64,000 nucleotides of DNA from Astropecten irregularis (GCA_963971285.1 OZ020244.1:33790001-33854000); one strand, 5' to 3'; positions 42,466-55,120 are shown, counted from the first letter of the stretch. Made by a program: numbers and translations. The notes: generated by a model from the letters alone, not told the origin.

Positions 42466-42475
42466 TTAATGCATG

Positions 42476-42606
42476 ACGATTTCATGCGGGAGGTCGTGGG
42501 TTCGAATCCCACCTGAGCCAGCATGTAATTTTTTCATGTGCACTCTCAAGCACTGAGTATACAGTGCTCATCCAGGTCGATGAAGGGCAAGCCTGATTTG
42601 CATACA
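42476..42606 (+). mobile_element. tRNA-derived SINE, 5'-truncated
   Basis: It retains the B box (GGTTCGAATCC at 42499) and the body of the SINE at 4049-4510 (CAGTGCTCATCCAGGTCGAT). The A-box half is missing. Confidence 0.65.
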
Positions 42607-42785
42607 TTTAATGAGTAAGAAACAGCATGATTTAATGCCAAAATACATGTTTATTGTACATTGTGATTATATAAACATTTCATATGTAAACTACAACACC
42701 ACATTCAAAGTGCTGTAGTTGATGATTTGCTGCAAATTCTGCTAGCTCAGAAGAACTACATGTATGCATATAGTGGACAATAAGG

Positions 42786-43089
42786 CAGGGCTCGAAATAT
42801 CCACTGTGTGGACCGAGTCTAGTAATTTCAGTGGCGGTCTAGTAAAGTGTGTACTGCACTAGTCCGGCTGTCTAGTGATTTTGTTTCCTAAATACAATGG
42901 TTCCTAAATTGATGATTTTTGACTCAATAGGCCTATTGCATGAAATTACCGGTATGGTTTTCCTATATACATGTACATGTACACATGTACATGTATGCCG
43001 CATGTCTAGTAAAAAAAAATAAGGTCTAGTAAAATGGTCAGTTACTAGACCTGTTTTCCAGAGCTTATTTTAACAAAATTCGAGCCCTG
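42786..43089. mobile_element. hAT-like MITE, CAGGGCTCGAAAT ends
   Basis: TIRs CAGGGCTCGAAAT and ATTCGAGCCCTG bound 304 bp. The flanking TAAGG (42781-42785, 43090-43094) is a partial target duplication. The inside repeats TCTAGTAA words. CAGGGCTCGAA termini are typical of hAT elements. Confidence 0.7.
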
Positions 43090-43094
43090 TAAGG

Positions 43095-43804
43095 ACATAA
43101 TTATTCAAAGTACCGGTAGCTCCCAGCACACTCTACATTGTGTATATCTCACACCCATATCATATTCCTCATATGGTCATCCTAGCGGGCAGTTTATGTA
43201 CTGGTACTGTGTAATTCCAACATTTCCAAATTATTATCCTGACTGGGCCAACTCAAATCTTCTCATTGAATGGGAGACTTTTGGAGCGGGCTGTCTATAG
43301 AGGGCAGCAAACTATCGTTCTCCTGAAAACTTCTGTACACGCTTTAAGTATGGTGATTGTCCAAAAACTTTCCAAAAGTCACAGGAAAAAGCTGTAAACA
43401 TTAAATTCAGGCAATTAACAATGAATTAACAATTTTAGCTTCACATTGCCACCCACCCCAATTCTAATGCCCGAAAACTTAAAGTGAGGTGAAATTCTTA
43501 TGTTTGGCGAGGAATAATGTGCTCAGGTTTCGCTTGCCTAAAGTAAAAACTTTGTACACAAAACAATATGATATTTGACGTCGGCCACCATGATCATTTG
43601 TAACTCGCCCTTTTGATGGCCAATCTCCACAGATTCTGTATTTGTTTGTTCTTGGGGAATATGTCCCCCCTGGCACCACAATTAGACACTGCACAGTATG
43701 TACCCGGCATTTCCATGCGCTTATTTTACGCCGGTTGTGTTTAAGACAAGTATTCACGCACAAAAGCAACACGACACACATTTCCTGAGAATAGAGTCCC
43801 TCTA
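43095..43804. other. Intron E-F, no gene
   Basis: Unique-looking AT-rich sequence. A 127-codon minus-strand frame (43479-43862) runs into the MITE at 43813 and has no recognisable features. Confidence 0.35.
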
Positions 43805-43812
43805 CCTGAGAA

Positions 43813-44248
43813 CAGAGCCGTAAATAAAGAGAGTTTGGCCAACTCGGTTTCAGGCATCTCATTTATGATTGGTCAATAGCCCTCACGTGACTACAAGGCG
43901 CCATGTTAGCTACCAACTTTGAGTCAATCAATTGCAATATTTCACATTTGTCTTTGCCCTATATTCAGGAGAAATGCACATTCCATGGTTTCATGATCGC
44001 AACAAATGGCACACCATTGTAAAGAGGAATATGGAAGCTTTCTAATGATTTCAGTTTCACCGTTCATAGTTCCGTTACAAAAAAGATATAATCTCTCAAA
44101 CTTGAGTTGCAGAACTTTTTTGAGGGTTTTTTTTGACAAACAACCGTTGCTAAAATAGTTTGCGCGCCCGCGCGCGCGTGTGTACGCGCATCCCCTGTAG
44201 GTCCCTAACATGGCGTAGTTGGCCAAACTCTCTTTATTTACGGCTCTG
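43813..44248. mobile_element. hAT-like MITE with 8 bp target duplication
   Basis: TIRs of 32 bp start CAGAGCCGTAAATAAAGAG. An exact 8 bp duplication CCTGAGAA stands at 43805-43812 and 44249-44256. 436 bp, no ORF. A CGCGCG run is near 44165. Confidence 0.85.
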
Positions 44249-44256
44249 CCTGAGAA

Positions 44257-45471
44257 CAGTGAAGCACGCCCTCTTGAGGTTAACAATGGTTAGTCAAAAG
44301 TCTCCCATTGAGTGTTTTATGAGTTCTCTTGCTGATTGTCAAGTCAAGCAGACAATCTTTACATTCTTAATTTGCGGCTCCAAATTGTACACGCCCCTAT
44401 GGCAGCCACTAGCCAGTGACTGCAGCCATTTCCACAGACTTGTGTGTTATTTGGTGCCACAGGCAAAGATTTGGGACACGGCCTTAAACTCTGTGTAGCA
44501 TGTCTGCTGCCCTCTATTGACTCAATCTGTCCACTATGCCTTGTTGACCAACATGTATGGTACAAAATCTTTTTCCATGGCCGACATTTTGTACTTGATC
44601 AAATGAGAAACCAAAAATAGTCGTTTATCATTTTGACACACAATGGGATTGTTCATGTTCTTTTTCTTTTCTTTTATTACTGTCTGTGCAACTAGATTTA
44701 AGTCAATCCATTGAGAAAAATTGGTCACAAAAAAATCCATAAACGGCTGATATCAGTACCTGTTAAATTGTTGTTTGATGGCAGAAACAAATTATCATAA
44801 AAACCCAATTGTTCAACTATTCATCTGTGAATGAACACATTCTTACACAATTAATGCATTCATTGACATGGACCTTTTCCTGAAATTCATTATCACTGTC
44901 AAATCGTCATTGGAAAGAATGTGCCTTGTTTGTTGTATGTGAAAACCTAAAGTTCAACAGTCCCTAGGCACACTTCGCAGTACGTCAGACGTTAATAAGG
45001 TAGAATGTAGGTTAAAACCGTTAAGTACCTGTAAATGGGCAAGACAACCAGCAAAGATCCAGTCTTGTCAAGTCCGGTACGAGAGGATAGGCAAAGGTTT
45101 ATGGAAGCAATTTAGAGACTTTGGCGTTCATTTCTGAGATAAGATTAAAAACTGGTTTAAAAATTGTAAACATGCGAAGCCGAACAAAGAAAGTGTAATA
45201 AAATGATAAAATGAACTACTGGTGAATGAATAACCAATAAAGCTGTTGTTTTGTGTCAATAATAGCACAAAGGGCTGAGACAGACGATAGACAAAAAGGC
45301 ACAGAAAAGCTCATCAGAGTAAATTGAAATGCAAGGAGTAAATTCTGTGAATCTTAGCAAATCCTTGACGCCGTCTTCAGTTTCAGAGAGCGATTTATGA
45401 TTCTGAAAAATTGACCCTGAAATTTCGTATTTTAATTATTTTTCTCAGCCATGGCACTCCTCCTTGCTCTT
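44257..45471. other. Intron E-F, no gene
   Basis: AT-rich sequence without recognisable repeat termini or exons. Confidence 0.35.
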
Positions 45472-45823
45472 AGGGGTAGTATCATACTTTGGTAAGAAAC
45501 CCAAAACAGAAATGTTCACAGATTTACTTAAAACTTACAGGGTATGAAGATGGTGGTGGTAGAAACATACCGTTCAAATATTTCCGCATGAAATGGTTTA
45601 TTTATCTAGAAATAAGTAAAACAACGACCGAAATTCTTTTTGATCTTTTAAAAGATCAAAAATAAAAGAGAAAAGACTTAAGAAATACTGTGGTCGTTTT
45701 TCACTGTTTTCTCAAAAAGTGGGCACCGTATGGGACTGAAATTTTCACTGATGACTTTTACTTGATATTTTTGCACATGAATCTGACTATTTCTTTGACA
45801 AAAGCCAAAGTATGATACTACCT
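45472..45823 (+). mobile_element. Family A TTAA MITE, copy A7
   Basis: The right TTAA (45824-45827) is intact; the left target is degraded to TTAG. The central palindrome is present. Confidence 0.75.
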
Positions 45824-46396
45824 TTAAACTTTAAAGGGCACACTGAGTCACCCACGGGCTAATAATAATCCTGAGGGTCATGTCCTATGGACCATGTCCA
45901 ACAGGTCTAGAGAACCCCCACAGCCCCCACCCATTAAAACGGCTAGCCAAGGCCATAAATCAGAGGCATATTAACAGAAATGGAAACAGTTCTGAAATTA
46001 GCACTACCAGGAGTAAACACAGTAGGCCATCTGCCCCAGAGTGTGAAACTTGCAGTGTGAAAGAAGAAAAAAAAACTGACATTGTAGCCATGTAGGTTGT
46101 AAATGACTCTTCCGTGGCTGTACCTTGCTGTGCTGTGCTGTACGTCCTGTCGGCCAGCCGTCCAGCATACTGCACAGAAGGCCAAGCGGAAAACTACCGA
46201 TTAATGGGCCGACACTTGACAATTAAAGAAGATTACCGGCTCCATTGATTCTTAACTCGATTAGGTCTGCCGGTGTCTCCATGTGAATTACCCTCTCAAT
46301 CCTTCTTCAAGTATAAAGAGCTCTGTCCTCACAAGGTCTCCACCCTCTTTCCTCCCCTTCTTAATATTCCTTTATGCTCCCTGTAAACTTGTACAT

Positions 46397-46664
46397 GGGC
46401 AATTCCAGCGTAACGGACATGTCAATTACACACTTTTTGCCTTATTCAGAGGATCACAAAGTAGGATTGGGAGTTTGCAAACAATTTTAATTAGGCTTAT
46501 CAGACACATTTGACTATCAGTGACATAATGTAGTCAATTTTATGTAATTTCATTGAACAGTTGTAGAGAAAATGCATTTCTTTTGACCGTAACGGACATG
46601 ACACCAAGTGGCATTTGGTGTCAAAAACTGTGTAATTGTCATGTCCGTTACACTGGAATTGTCC
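46397..46664. mobile_element. MITE with GGGCAATTCCAG ends
   Basis: TIRs GGGCAATTCCAGCGTAACGG and its near inverse CCGTTACACTGGAATTGTCC continue into GACATG. 268 bp, interior AT-rich. Flanking ACAT on both sides may be the target duplication. Confidence 0.7.
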
Positions 46665-46685
46665 ACATATGTACACTTGGGAACA

Positions 46686-47117
46686 GGGGCCAATTTCATG
46701 GCCTTGCTTAGCACAAACATTTGCTAACCATGGAATTTCTGCCCCAAAAAACCGCCTTCGATACTGCTAGGATCGAAACGCGCCGTAGGGGCCGATTTCA
46801 TAAAGCTCTGCGACGCGCAGCAACTCGATTTGTAACGCGTCGTCGTAGCTGCAAGCATCGCATCTATACGATGCGTCCATAGAGTATGGATGCGTCTTAA
46901 CTCTGCGACGCCTCGTAAGTTTTATGAAATCTGCCCCTGGCCCTCCTAACTCCAAAGCTTTTGATAAAAAACAGGATTGACAACCAAATTTTCATGTGTT
47001 TTTTTCCCTTGTGATTGATCTTTGGCTGTTGTTCGAATATCGAATGGTTTGTTTTATTGAGCAGGGCATTTTGTGCTAAGCATTTGTTTGTGCTTAACAA
47101 CTCCATGAAATTGGCCC
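46686..47117. mobile_element. Family D element, copy D3, split by nested insertions
   Basis: Ends GGGGCCAATTTCATGG and CTCCATGAAATTGGCCCA match family D. The middle carries a GCTAGGATCGAAACG motif (46769) and a second inverted-repeat element (46788-46937). Confidence 0.7.
46788..46937. mobile_element. 150 bp MITE nested in D3
   Basis: Ends GGGGCCGATTTCATAAAGC and the inverse GTTTTATGAAATCTGCCCC. The interior has CGACGCGCAGCAACTC and GCATCGCATCTATACGATGC, a small hairpin. Confidence 0.65.
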
Positions 47118-48102
47118 AAGATGTAAACAGGCACAGGCAAAAGCAATCAGCCTATTCCATCATATCTGTAGTGGGTGTTAAATTAATGTTGCATGTCTTT
47201 AGTTTCATCTTCTGTTATATTTCCTTCTTTTTTAATTTGTTTGGCAGAGTTGAGTAAATCTTGCCTAAGGTTAATGACCCCACAATGTTTTCTTGCAGAA
47301 TTCCAGTAAAAGCCAAAAATAAATTTCTGTAAAAAAAAAGAGAAACAAAAACGGGCTTGAATATTTGCTCGGTTTGTTGATCGTATTTAATGGACAGAGG
47401 AAATACTGCCGACAGATGTGAGGTTTTATGGTCGCAGTGTTGTCAAAGTATTGACACTTTTCAGTTGAACTTTGTGGGTAACTTCAGTCTCAAGAGTGGT
47501 CGAGTTGCAAGCAAGCACAAATGGCACAGCGTGTGTTTCCTATGCACATATGTGTCACTATAAAGCTCTGTCATGGAGAAGAAAAAAAACCTCATTTTTA
47601 ACTGGGTCAATTTTTTCTAGTAGGATACATTAATTTAGCCTGTTTTCCCCCCTGGAAGACCGCCCTGCCCCATCTGGAAGCAAACCACATGCAATTTCCT
47701 CAAGACTCGACCAGCTACGATAGTGATAGAGTTTGGGGATTTTTTGTGTGTGTGTTTGTGCTGTGGCTCAGAAACAGCAGGTTTGTGTTACATGTTCCCC
47801 CGGCATGTGGGGCAAGCCTCCATAAACCGCTGCAGTTTCTATCTTTGTAAGTCTGCAGAGACATGGTGATTTTAAGACCAAAACCATTGTGATTGTTATT
47901 CAGGGGATCACAAGTTCAAGTGGGCTTTTGACATTTGGTTTATGTGGTCGGCATTCGGACACGTTCACATCTGACTTTTTTCTGTTTGCAACAAACGGAG
48001 ACATTTGTTTTCAGGAAATGTGGTGAAGATTTAAGTTTGTGATTGTATTGTTTAACTTCTGGTTTTAATATATACCCATGTGATCATAACAAAGCCTCAT
48101 AG
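47118..48102. other. Intron E-F, no gene
   Basis: No repeat termini recognised. 47640-47950 has moderately higher GC than its surroundings and could be regulatory, but nothing specific is seen. Confidence 0.3.
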
Positions 48103-48230
48103 AGCTGGGTAGCTCAGTTTGTGAGTGCACTGGAATGGTTTTCTAAAGGTCGCTGGTTCGAAGCTCTCTCCAGTCAATTTTTCTTTGTTTTTTTTAAAGA
48201 TTTTGTTAGATATTTTTTTTTTTACATCAA
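48103..48230 (+). mobile_element. tRNA-headed SINE
   Basis: The head GAGCTGGGTAGCTCAGTTTG carries the A box, then a B-box-like GGTTCGAAGCT, then CCAGTCAATTTTTCTTTG. Same family as 2563 and 13195. Confidence 0.65.
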
Positions 48231-48313
48231 ACAGTATTACAACTTTGTGCACATAATGTAACCCAAGCAGGGCTCACCTGAACAAATGATATGATATGCG
48301 TAGAGTCCCTTAA

Positions 48314-48672
48314 AGGTATAATACATGATTGGTTAAGGTCACAGAACAGCGCTTACAAATGTCTGATCCAGCATGTACATGAAATAAAAATCCTGTGAAA
48401 ATTTGAGCTCAATCGGAAATCTGAGTCACGAGAAAATAGCGAAAACCCAACTCATTTTTTCTTTAAAAATATAAAGAATGGTTTTGATCTTACCTCAACA
48501 TCAAAACTGTTTAAATTAGTCTTTGTTTTACTAATTTCTGGATAAAAACACCATTTCAGGCGGAAATAATTTAAAGGTATATTTCTACCAGCACCATCTT
48601 CATAACCTAAAAGTTTTACATAAATCTGTGAATATTTCTGTTTGGGTATGTTACCAATCCTGTACTGTACCT
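48314..48672 (-). mobile_element. Family B TTAA MITE, first of a train of three
   Basis: Reverse orientation: begins AGGTATAATACATGATTGG and ends CCTGTACTGTACCT. TTAA at 48310-48313 and 48673-48676; the latter is shared with the next element. Confidence 0.8.
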
Positions 48673-48676
48673 TTAA

Positions 48677-49029
48677 AGGCAGGGTACAGGATTTGCAAGG
48701 CCTCCAAAAAGAATTTATTGAGTTTGAGACTGAAAATTAACTCAACAGTTCGTAAACATCTAGTGCAAATGAGTCACCATGGGAAATCTTGGTTTGAACA
48801 TCAGATGCTGGGTTTATCAAGGAAATCACAATTTAGTGTCTTTTAAAAAGATCGTTCGTCTGAACGATTCAGAGGGGGCAATATAATTTCCGGCCGTATT
48901 TCTGCTATCCAGACAAAGCGTAAGAAGGTACATGAAACAAAGTCTGTAAGGAAATGTAAGACCTTCACTTCTGTAAAAAGTACCAAATTCAGCCAAAACA
49001 CATATCTTTGCAAATCATATATGCTTCCT
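48677..49029 (+). mobile_element. Family B-related TTAA MITE, second of the train
   Basis: Begins AGGCAGGGTACAGGATTTGC and ends ATATGCTTCCT. It shares TTAA with both neighbours. Left half matches family B (TTGAGTTTGAGACTGAAAAT); the right half is a different sequence. Confidence 0.7.
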
Positions 49030-49033
49030 TTAA

Positions 49034-49389
49034 AGGGATGGTACAGAACTGGTTTTTGCGACAAAACCGTTGCTGACAGTGAAAGCACATTATGTTATCC
49101 ATCAAATACCTTTAACTGACAAACCTGTAGAAGTTTGAGGTCAATCGGCCATCTGGGTCTTGAGAAAATAGTGAAAACCCATTTACACATTTCAACAAAT
49201 AAATAAAATGCTTCGAAGCGATTTATTCCAATCAGAAAATAGTTTCATTTATTTCTTAACGAATATGGCATTTCAGACAAAAACATTTCATGGGATGTTT
49301 TCTCCTATCATCACCATTATACTGTGTAAGTTTTATGTGAATCTGTGATCTTGAAGTGTATTTTGTCTTAGCAATTCTGTACCATTCCT
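49034..49389 (+). mobile_element. Family C TTAA MITE, third of the train
   Basis: TIRs AGGGATGGTACAGAA and TTCTGTACCATTCCT bound 356 bp, TTAA at 49030-49033 and 49390-49393. Interior distantly resembles family B (TCTGGGTCTTGAGAAAATAG). Confidence 0.75.
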
Positions 49390-49393
49390 TTAA

Positions 49394-52223
49394 ATGCTCA
49401 TGTGGGCCATAATGTAGGTGGAATTTTTGGATAAGATTTATTTCTGACAGGGAAGATGTGAGTAGGACGGAGCTTGAGGGGAGGCCAACGTGGTCATACT
49501 TACTAACTACATGTCATGAAGCCTGTTGTAAAATTCAAATCCCAAGACATTTTTTATACCCGGCCGCATTTCAACCTGGTAATGACCCAGTGTACATAAC
49601 ATCACTCAACTCATGTTAAAATCAACCCCGGGTGGTGGTCGAGTCCAGATGGGCTCCAGAGTGTTCCAACATGGGTTGAATGTTTGAAAATGCACGTTCA
49701 ACTGCTGTCCAAACAAAAGCCAGCTATATTAGAAAGGATGCCCACAGGTTCCGCACGGATAAGTTCCAACGAGCTTTAAACAATGGCACAAGCGCTTGAG
49801 GGCCCGCCGAATGTTTATCAGCATGTTACACTGTATACTATCGCACGAGAGCAGAGTTTTGTCGGGGAGTCGGGGACAAACAGGCTAATTTCTCAATCTT
49901 GGAGCCGTGCCAAGAGATGATTCAATGTCATACGTTTATAGCGCCGCCGCACATTAAGTCGTTACATCTCATGTGCAGTTGGCTGCTTAGCATGGCTTCC
50001 TGGGGGGCCTGAGGGGTTGGTGGGGGAGAGGGACATGGGGGGCTCAGGGGCAAATGGGCCCATGATGAATCCCCATTGTTAAGGAGGTAATGAGTTAATC
50101 CACTCAGAAGACGCTGGCTGCCAGGGAGGAGATGGGTTCATAACAGGTTATTGGCTGGGAGACTGCTGCGACTATACTGGCCCCGACAGGGACAATATGA
50201 TGTGATCTCTGGAAGGGCTCTGTGCTCTGTGCTTAGTGCTCAGGGCATATGGGATGCTGAGCAATACTATCAAATAATGCCCTTTCACTATGACACAATG
50301 CCGAAACTACATGACGATGCTTTGCTCACTTCATGCACATGAGACCGCTTACATTAAATGACTGTAAAAAAGAAATGATATTGCAGTTCTTTGTATCATA
50401 ATAAAAAAAATGAAATGAAGTGTTTTATTATAGAAATGTCAACGTGGAGTCTATATTCAGTGCTGATAAATATGATTGATAGTTTCCTCAGATTCATAAA
50501 TATGATTGAGAGTTTCCTCAGAACATACACGTGTGTAAATGCCTGCAGCCATGGACCCCCTAATGTTCCTCTTAATTTTGTTTGGACTTAAACTTTTGGG
50601 CAGCAGCTCCATTGGTTTTGTACATGTTTTTCAATCTTGGGCCTTTTCCCCAATCGCGGACCATATTGTTCACCAATATACGATACGATGTATTTCACTT
50701 ATGAAAATTTAATCTCTAGTAAAGAAACAGTATATGGACAAGTAAACTTACAACAGAAGATTGGCCTTTTTTCATTTTGATACTCAAGGTTCGCAATTAG
50801 TCATCTCAGGAATTTGACAGCTGTAATAAGACAAGAAATCAGAAATTATGATTAGATGTTTGTACGTTTTGAAAGTCTTGTGAATTTTTAGTAGTAGAAC
50901 TTCTAAGTAGAACTGAGCAAATTTAGACTTGCTTTATTGATACTGACTGTTAGTAAGCCTGAAGGAATTCTGGGGTTATTTATTAAGCAAGGAATGGGCT
51001 TCTGTTTCAATCCCAGCAGCATCATCTTCTTCAAAGGTTGAACATCTGATAATACTGGTACTTTGTATTTCTTAATACTCGCAATCTTTCTGGGTGTTGG
51101 TGATCCGGATCACTGACAAACACCTTGTTTCCACTCAGTACGAAAAGGCAAGTGTCACCCACAATCAAGCTTCGTCGATGGTAGATTGGAATTGCTGAAT
51201 GAATTTTGGGTCACGCTGCTGGTCAACGCAAGCAATTGTGGGGAATATTTTGTGATGTAAAGAAGTAAGATGGCTAAACTCATTTCCAGTCTAGCCGGGA
51301 ACCTGCGCTCCCACTACTGCGAATTTGACCCGAAGACACTTGACAAGATCCACCTCATTGGTTGTTGGCGAGCTTTGTGTTGCAGGGTGACGCTCCCCGA
51401 CACCCACTTGTGTTTCTAGTGGACACTCAACCCATGAAACACCCGAAGATGCACGGAAACACTCCGCAACCTAGCAGAAACGCGCTGATTGACAAAACAG
51501 CAAGCTGACCTGCAAAAAGTTCATGAGTTGAATCATGACTTCTTGCGGGATGGTTAAGAGAAGGGAAAGTGATACATACTGGACCTCACAGAGATTCAGT
51601 TACGCACAGCCACGGGAACACACTCATGCACTGCCTTTAAATCCCAAGAGCCAGTATCCAGTGGGAACTTTCTATACGTGCATCAATTAAAAAAAAAACA
51701 TGTAAGTCCGGGTACCGCGCCATCGGCCAAACAGTTCGGGACCTGCGGGGTGGGTGTGGGTCCGGAGGAATGCGCCTACCTGTGCCTGCCTGCAAAGATT
51801 AGATAATTATTAACTAGAGGGAAATTAAAGAGAGGCCATGCGGTATTATCTGTCTGACCGCTTGACAGAGTTACGGACGGTAACATTCTCAGTGCTCATT
51901 TGACTTCCTGCTTTGTAGCTTCCCACCGGTACTTTGTGTTTTTGCGAGGGATCGTGAGACTTGAAACGCACCGAAACCATTCTCATGGTGAGAGATAAGA
52001 CCATGGCCCTCATTTTGTAAGATATCCACTTTCACTCCAGCATCAATTTTAAGGTAACATAGGCCTATAGTCTCAGGTAAGAGACTTTTGGCAAAAGTTT
52101 CAAAATAGGGGCTCTTGCTTCGAACGAGAAAATGGAGCTTCAGCTTCAAGTTAAAATCAAGGCTGATATTTTTTACAAAGATGACAAAAGATGAAGCCGA
52201 AGCCACAGATGGAAGTCATAAGT
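49394..52223. other. Intron E-F, repeat-poor stretch
   Basis: About 2.8 kb with few recognisable transposon ends. 49580-50340 is GC-richer and contains dense unique sequence (e.g. TTTATAGCGCCGCCGCACAT at 49936) between AT-rich neighbours. I find no exon with splice sites in the required phase. It could hold regulatory sequence; no motif decides this. Confidence 0.35.
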
Positions 52224-52248
52224 GAAAATTTCATGGAGCTGCTAAGCA
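52224..52248. mobile_element. Family D fragment D4 (left part)
   Basis: AATTTCATGGAGCTGCTAAGCA matches the family D end. It is interrupted by a hAT-like MITE at 52249; the sequence resumes after 52634 (GCTAAGCACAGACGTTTCCC). Right terminus not found. Confidence 0.5.
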
Positions 52249-52633
52249 TAAGGTGACCATATTTTGTTGAGATGATCCGGGGACAGTGATCCGTGTCCTG
52301 GGGGAGGGGTATAATTTTGAAAAAATGTTGAATCCAGATGGTGCCTACATGCAAAATGGTGGCATCTATGGACATCTTGTCCAGTTGACATGAGTGGGTT
52401 ACATACTTACATGTCTTAGGCGGTTGTCTTCGCATACTTCTCTGAAGAATGGATCTTCTTCAGCACATAAGGTGACCAACCATAAACTTTGTTCAGTTTT
52501 TTGTTTAGGACAATTAGAATTTTGGGGGGCCTTTTTGGTGAATCGGGGACATTTTCAGGGACAATTTTTCATTGTGGACACCACTGTCAAATCGTGGACT
52601 GTCCCTGGAAATCGGGGACATCTGGTCACCTTA
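52249..52633. mobile_element. hAT-like MITE nested in family D
   Basis: TIR TAAGGTGACCA and its inverse TGGTCACCTTA. 8 bp target duplication GCTAAGCA at 52241-52248 and 52634-52641. A second internal TAAGGTGACCA at 52466 suggests a rearranged or nested structure. Confidence 0.75.
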
Positions 52634-52641
52634 GCTAAGCA

Positions 52642-53345
52642 CAGACGTTTCCCACTTAGCACACAAAGAAATGTCTTACTTGGCAGACATGGCTTACCCC
52701 CCCCCCCCCTTCCAAACTTCCATTACGATTTTCATTCATTTAAAGCAAAGAACATTGTTCTCCTGGCAAGCAATTAAACTCACATTGTACATTATAGAAA
52801 ACAATTATAACCTATTTCTTGAAGTAACATTGAAACAATTTTTGTGCTTATTAAGTTTTTGGCAATTCATTATGATGTTACTCGTACTCTACTTTAATAC
52901 TGACATGTTAAAGGTGGGTATAATTTCTTTCAAAAGAAAAGTAGTGTGGCAGAAAATATGTCTTCCCATTGTTTGTAGGCGCTGTAAAATTGTTCAAACG
53001 ATGTGCAGTAATGCAGATATGAAGAATTGAAAGGATAGTCTTCTATTTAAAAAAAAATTCAAAAATGAGCATTGAGTATATTTATATTGATGATTCAGCC
53101 ACCAATATAAATAAATAAATAAATGGTCACATTACTTCTGTAATACTGGGCATTTCCACGGTTTTGGGACATTTTATAATGTATTAAAGTTACCTCTTAT
53201 TTTTTTTGCATATTTGTATGCATTCCAAGCAACCATAAGCAGTATACTTGCTGATTCCAATAAAACATTTTTGAATTGGAGTCTTTCAAGAATGATGGAT
53301 CAAAGAATAACTTCAGTTTACGTTACCATGCAATTGCCCATATGA
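52642..53345. other. Intron E-F, no gene
   Basis: A 14-base poly-C run lies at about 52695. AT-rich, with a short ATAAATAAATAAATA run near 53106. Confidence 0.35.
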
Positions 53346-53349
53346 TATA

Positions 53350-53786
53350 CAGGGTGTCCCCAAAAAAACTGCAACACTTGTGTCGAGAACTATCATATGA
53401 AAATTAAACTGTTTATCACTTCAAGATTCAGATATGTGATACAGCTATGTCTTGGCTATCACCATGCAGAATTTGAGCAAAATTTAACTCAAATTGAGTG
53501 AAAAACTAAGACTGAATTACCCAACCTCAAAACCTGATTTTCATCTTTCTTTCATACACATTATGTGTGTATTGACCACTATGCGTGTTATCCTTGCAAA
53601 TTTGTTTTTAAGGAGTACTCTTTCAATTGGTCATATTTTCGTCAATTTCAGCCCCAATATGCTTATATTCTGCATGGTGATAGCCAAGGCATGGCTGTAT
53701 TACATATCTGAATCTTGAAGTGATAAACAGTTCAATTTTAACATAATGGGTCCCGCACGGTGTTGCGTTTTTTCTGGGACACCCTG
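53350..53786. mobile_element. mariner-like MITE with long inverted repeats
   Basis: Ends CAGGGTGTCCC and GGGACACCCTG, flanked by TA (53348-53349, 53787-53788). The arms pair over about 125 bp (TTTATCACTTCAAGATTCAG). 437 bp, no transposase. Confidence 0.8.
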
Positions 53787-53788
53787 TA

Positions 53789-54758
53789 TGTGCTAGAATG
53801 ATACAAAATCTGTCATTAAACATAAAACATAAAACATACATGTCAGTAGAGATATTATAGAAGAAGTAGGACACATAAACACTTTTTTGACAGGTCCCCA
53901 GGCTGTCTGTCATAATAGGTGGAGATAGCATCAGTTTTGTCTGTGATGGACGTCAGCCATTGTTCCATTGAAGGGAAGAAGACAATTAACAATGGTGATA
54001 TGTCCCCCAAGCGTTATTTTCCCAAAAGACAACTGTATTTTTACAAAGGCTATTTTTAGCAAATCTGAAGCCATGGGGGTGAATAACAAGAGGGATTAGC
54101 TTGACTTATGTTCCAAATAAATCATATTGAGTATTCAGGGTTTTTTTTTCATGGATAGTTGCTCCTTTGTGTACATCACTTCTGAAGAGAAATTTTGAGA
54201 ATGTCTTCCTTCAAATGGCATCAGGGTATTAAAATTCTACCCCAAAATATGGCCGAGCAGTAAATGTTTGTATCAAGTACTTACATTTGATGGTTGACTA
54301 AACTTTGTAATATTCATTAACTAACGGTTGTGGCATTGATTAGTATAGAGTTACTATAAATTATCAAGAAGTAAAACACCATGAAAGAAACAGCTTGGGC
54401 TTTTTAAGTCTAGCGTTAGGCCCAAGTCACACAAATTCAGGTACAAACTTGGATGCAAAAACAGAACACTTTGGTACAGCACCATAAACATGCTCACTCT
54501 CCTGACATAATTATGGGCTTTTATGAAATGAAGCTTGAGGCTACGCTTGGGATTTATTTTGCTTAATTTGCTATACCGCCATTTTGTGTCCTTAGTGAAA
54601 TGAAGGGCTTGAGATACATGGCTAAGTTGGAGCCTTTCCCCAGCTTCATCATGTGGCCCAATCCCTTTGTTTTGTTTTGTGGGCCTCAAATGACGGTAGC
54701 GAAATAAGTCCCGAATCTATCCTCAAGCCTGGCTTCGTAAAGGCCCTATGCACCATAT
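53789..54758. other. Intron E-F, no gene
   Basis: No exon or repeat end recognised; a short CATAAAACATAAAACATA run at 53822. Confidence 0.35.
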
Positions 54759-54762
54759 TTAA

Positions 54763-55120
54763 AGGTAATATCATACTTTGGTAAGAACCCAAAACAGAAA
54801 TTTTCACAGATTTACGTATAACTTACAGGGTATGAAGTTGGTGGTGGTAGAAACATACCGTTCAAATGTTTCCGCCTGAAATGGTGTATTTTATCCAGAA
54901 ATTAGTAAAACAATGACCGAAAATCTTTTTGATCTTTTAAAAGATCAAAAATAAAAGAGAAGAGACTTAAGAAATACTGTGGCTGGTTTTCACTGTTTTC
55001 TCAAAAAGTGGGCACTGTATTGGACTGACGTTTTCACAGATGACTGATACTGTATCTTCCCTGACATTTTTGCCCATGAATCTGTATTTCTTTGATAAAA
55101 ACCAAAGTATGATACTACCT
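54763..55120 (+). mobile_element. Family A TTAA MITE, copy A8
   Basis: 358 bp with TTAA at 54759-54762 and 55121-55124; intact TIRs and palindrome. Confidence 0.8.

Noticed and set aside
43479..43862. 127-codon minus-strand frame
   Set aside because: Its start lies inside the hAT-like MITE (43813), so it spans an insertion boundary and is unlikely to be a gene.
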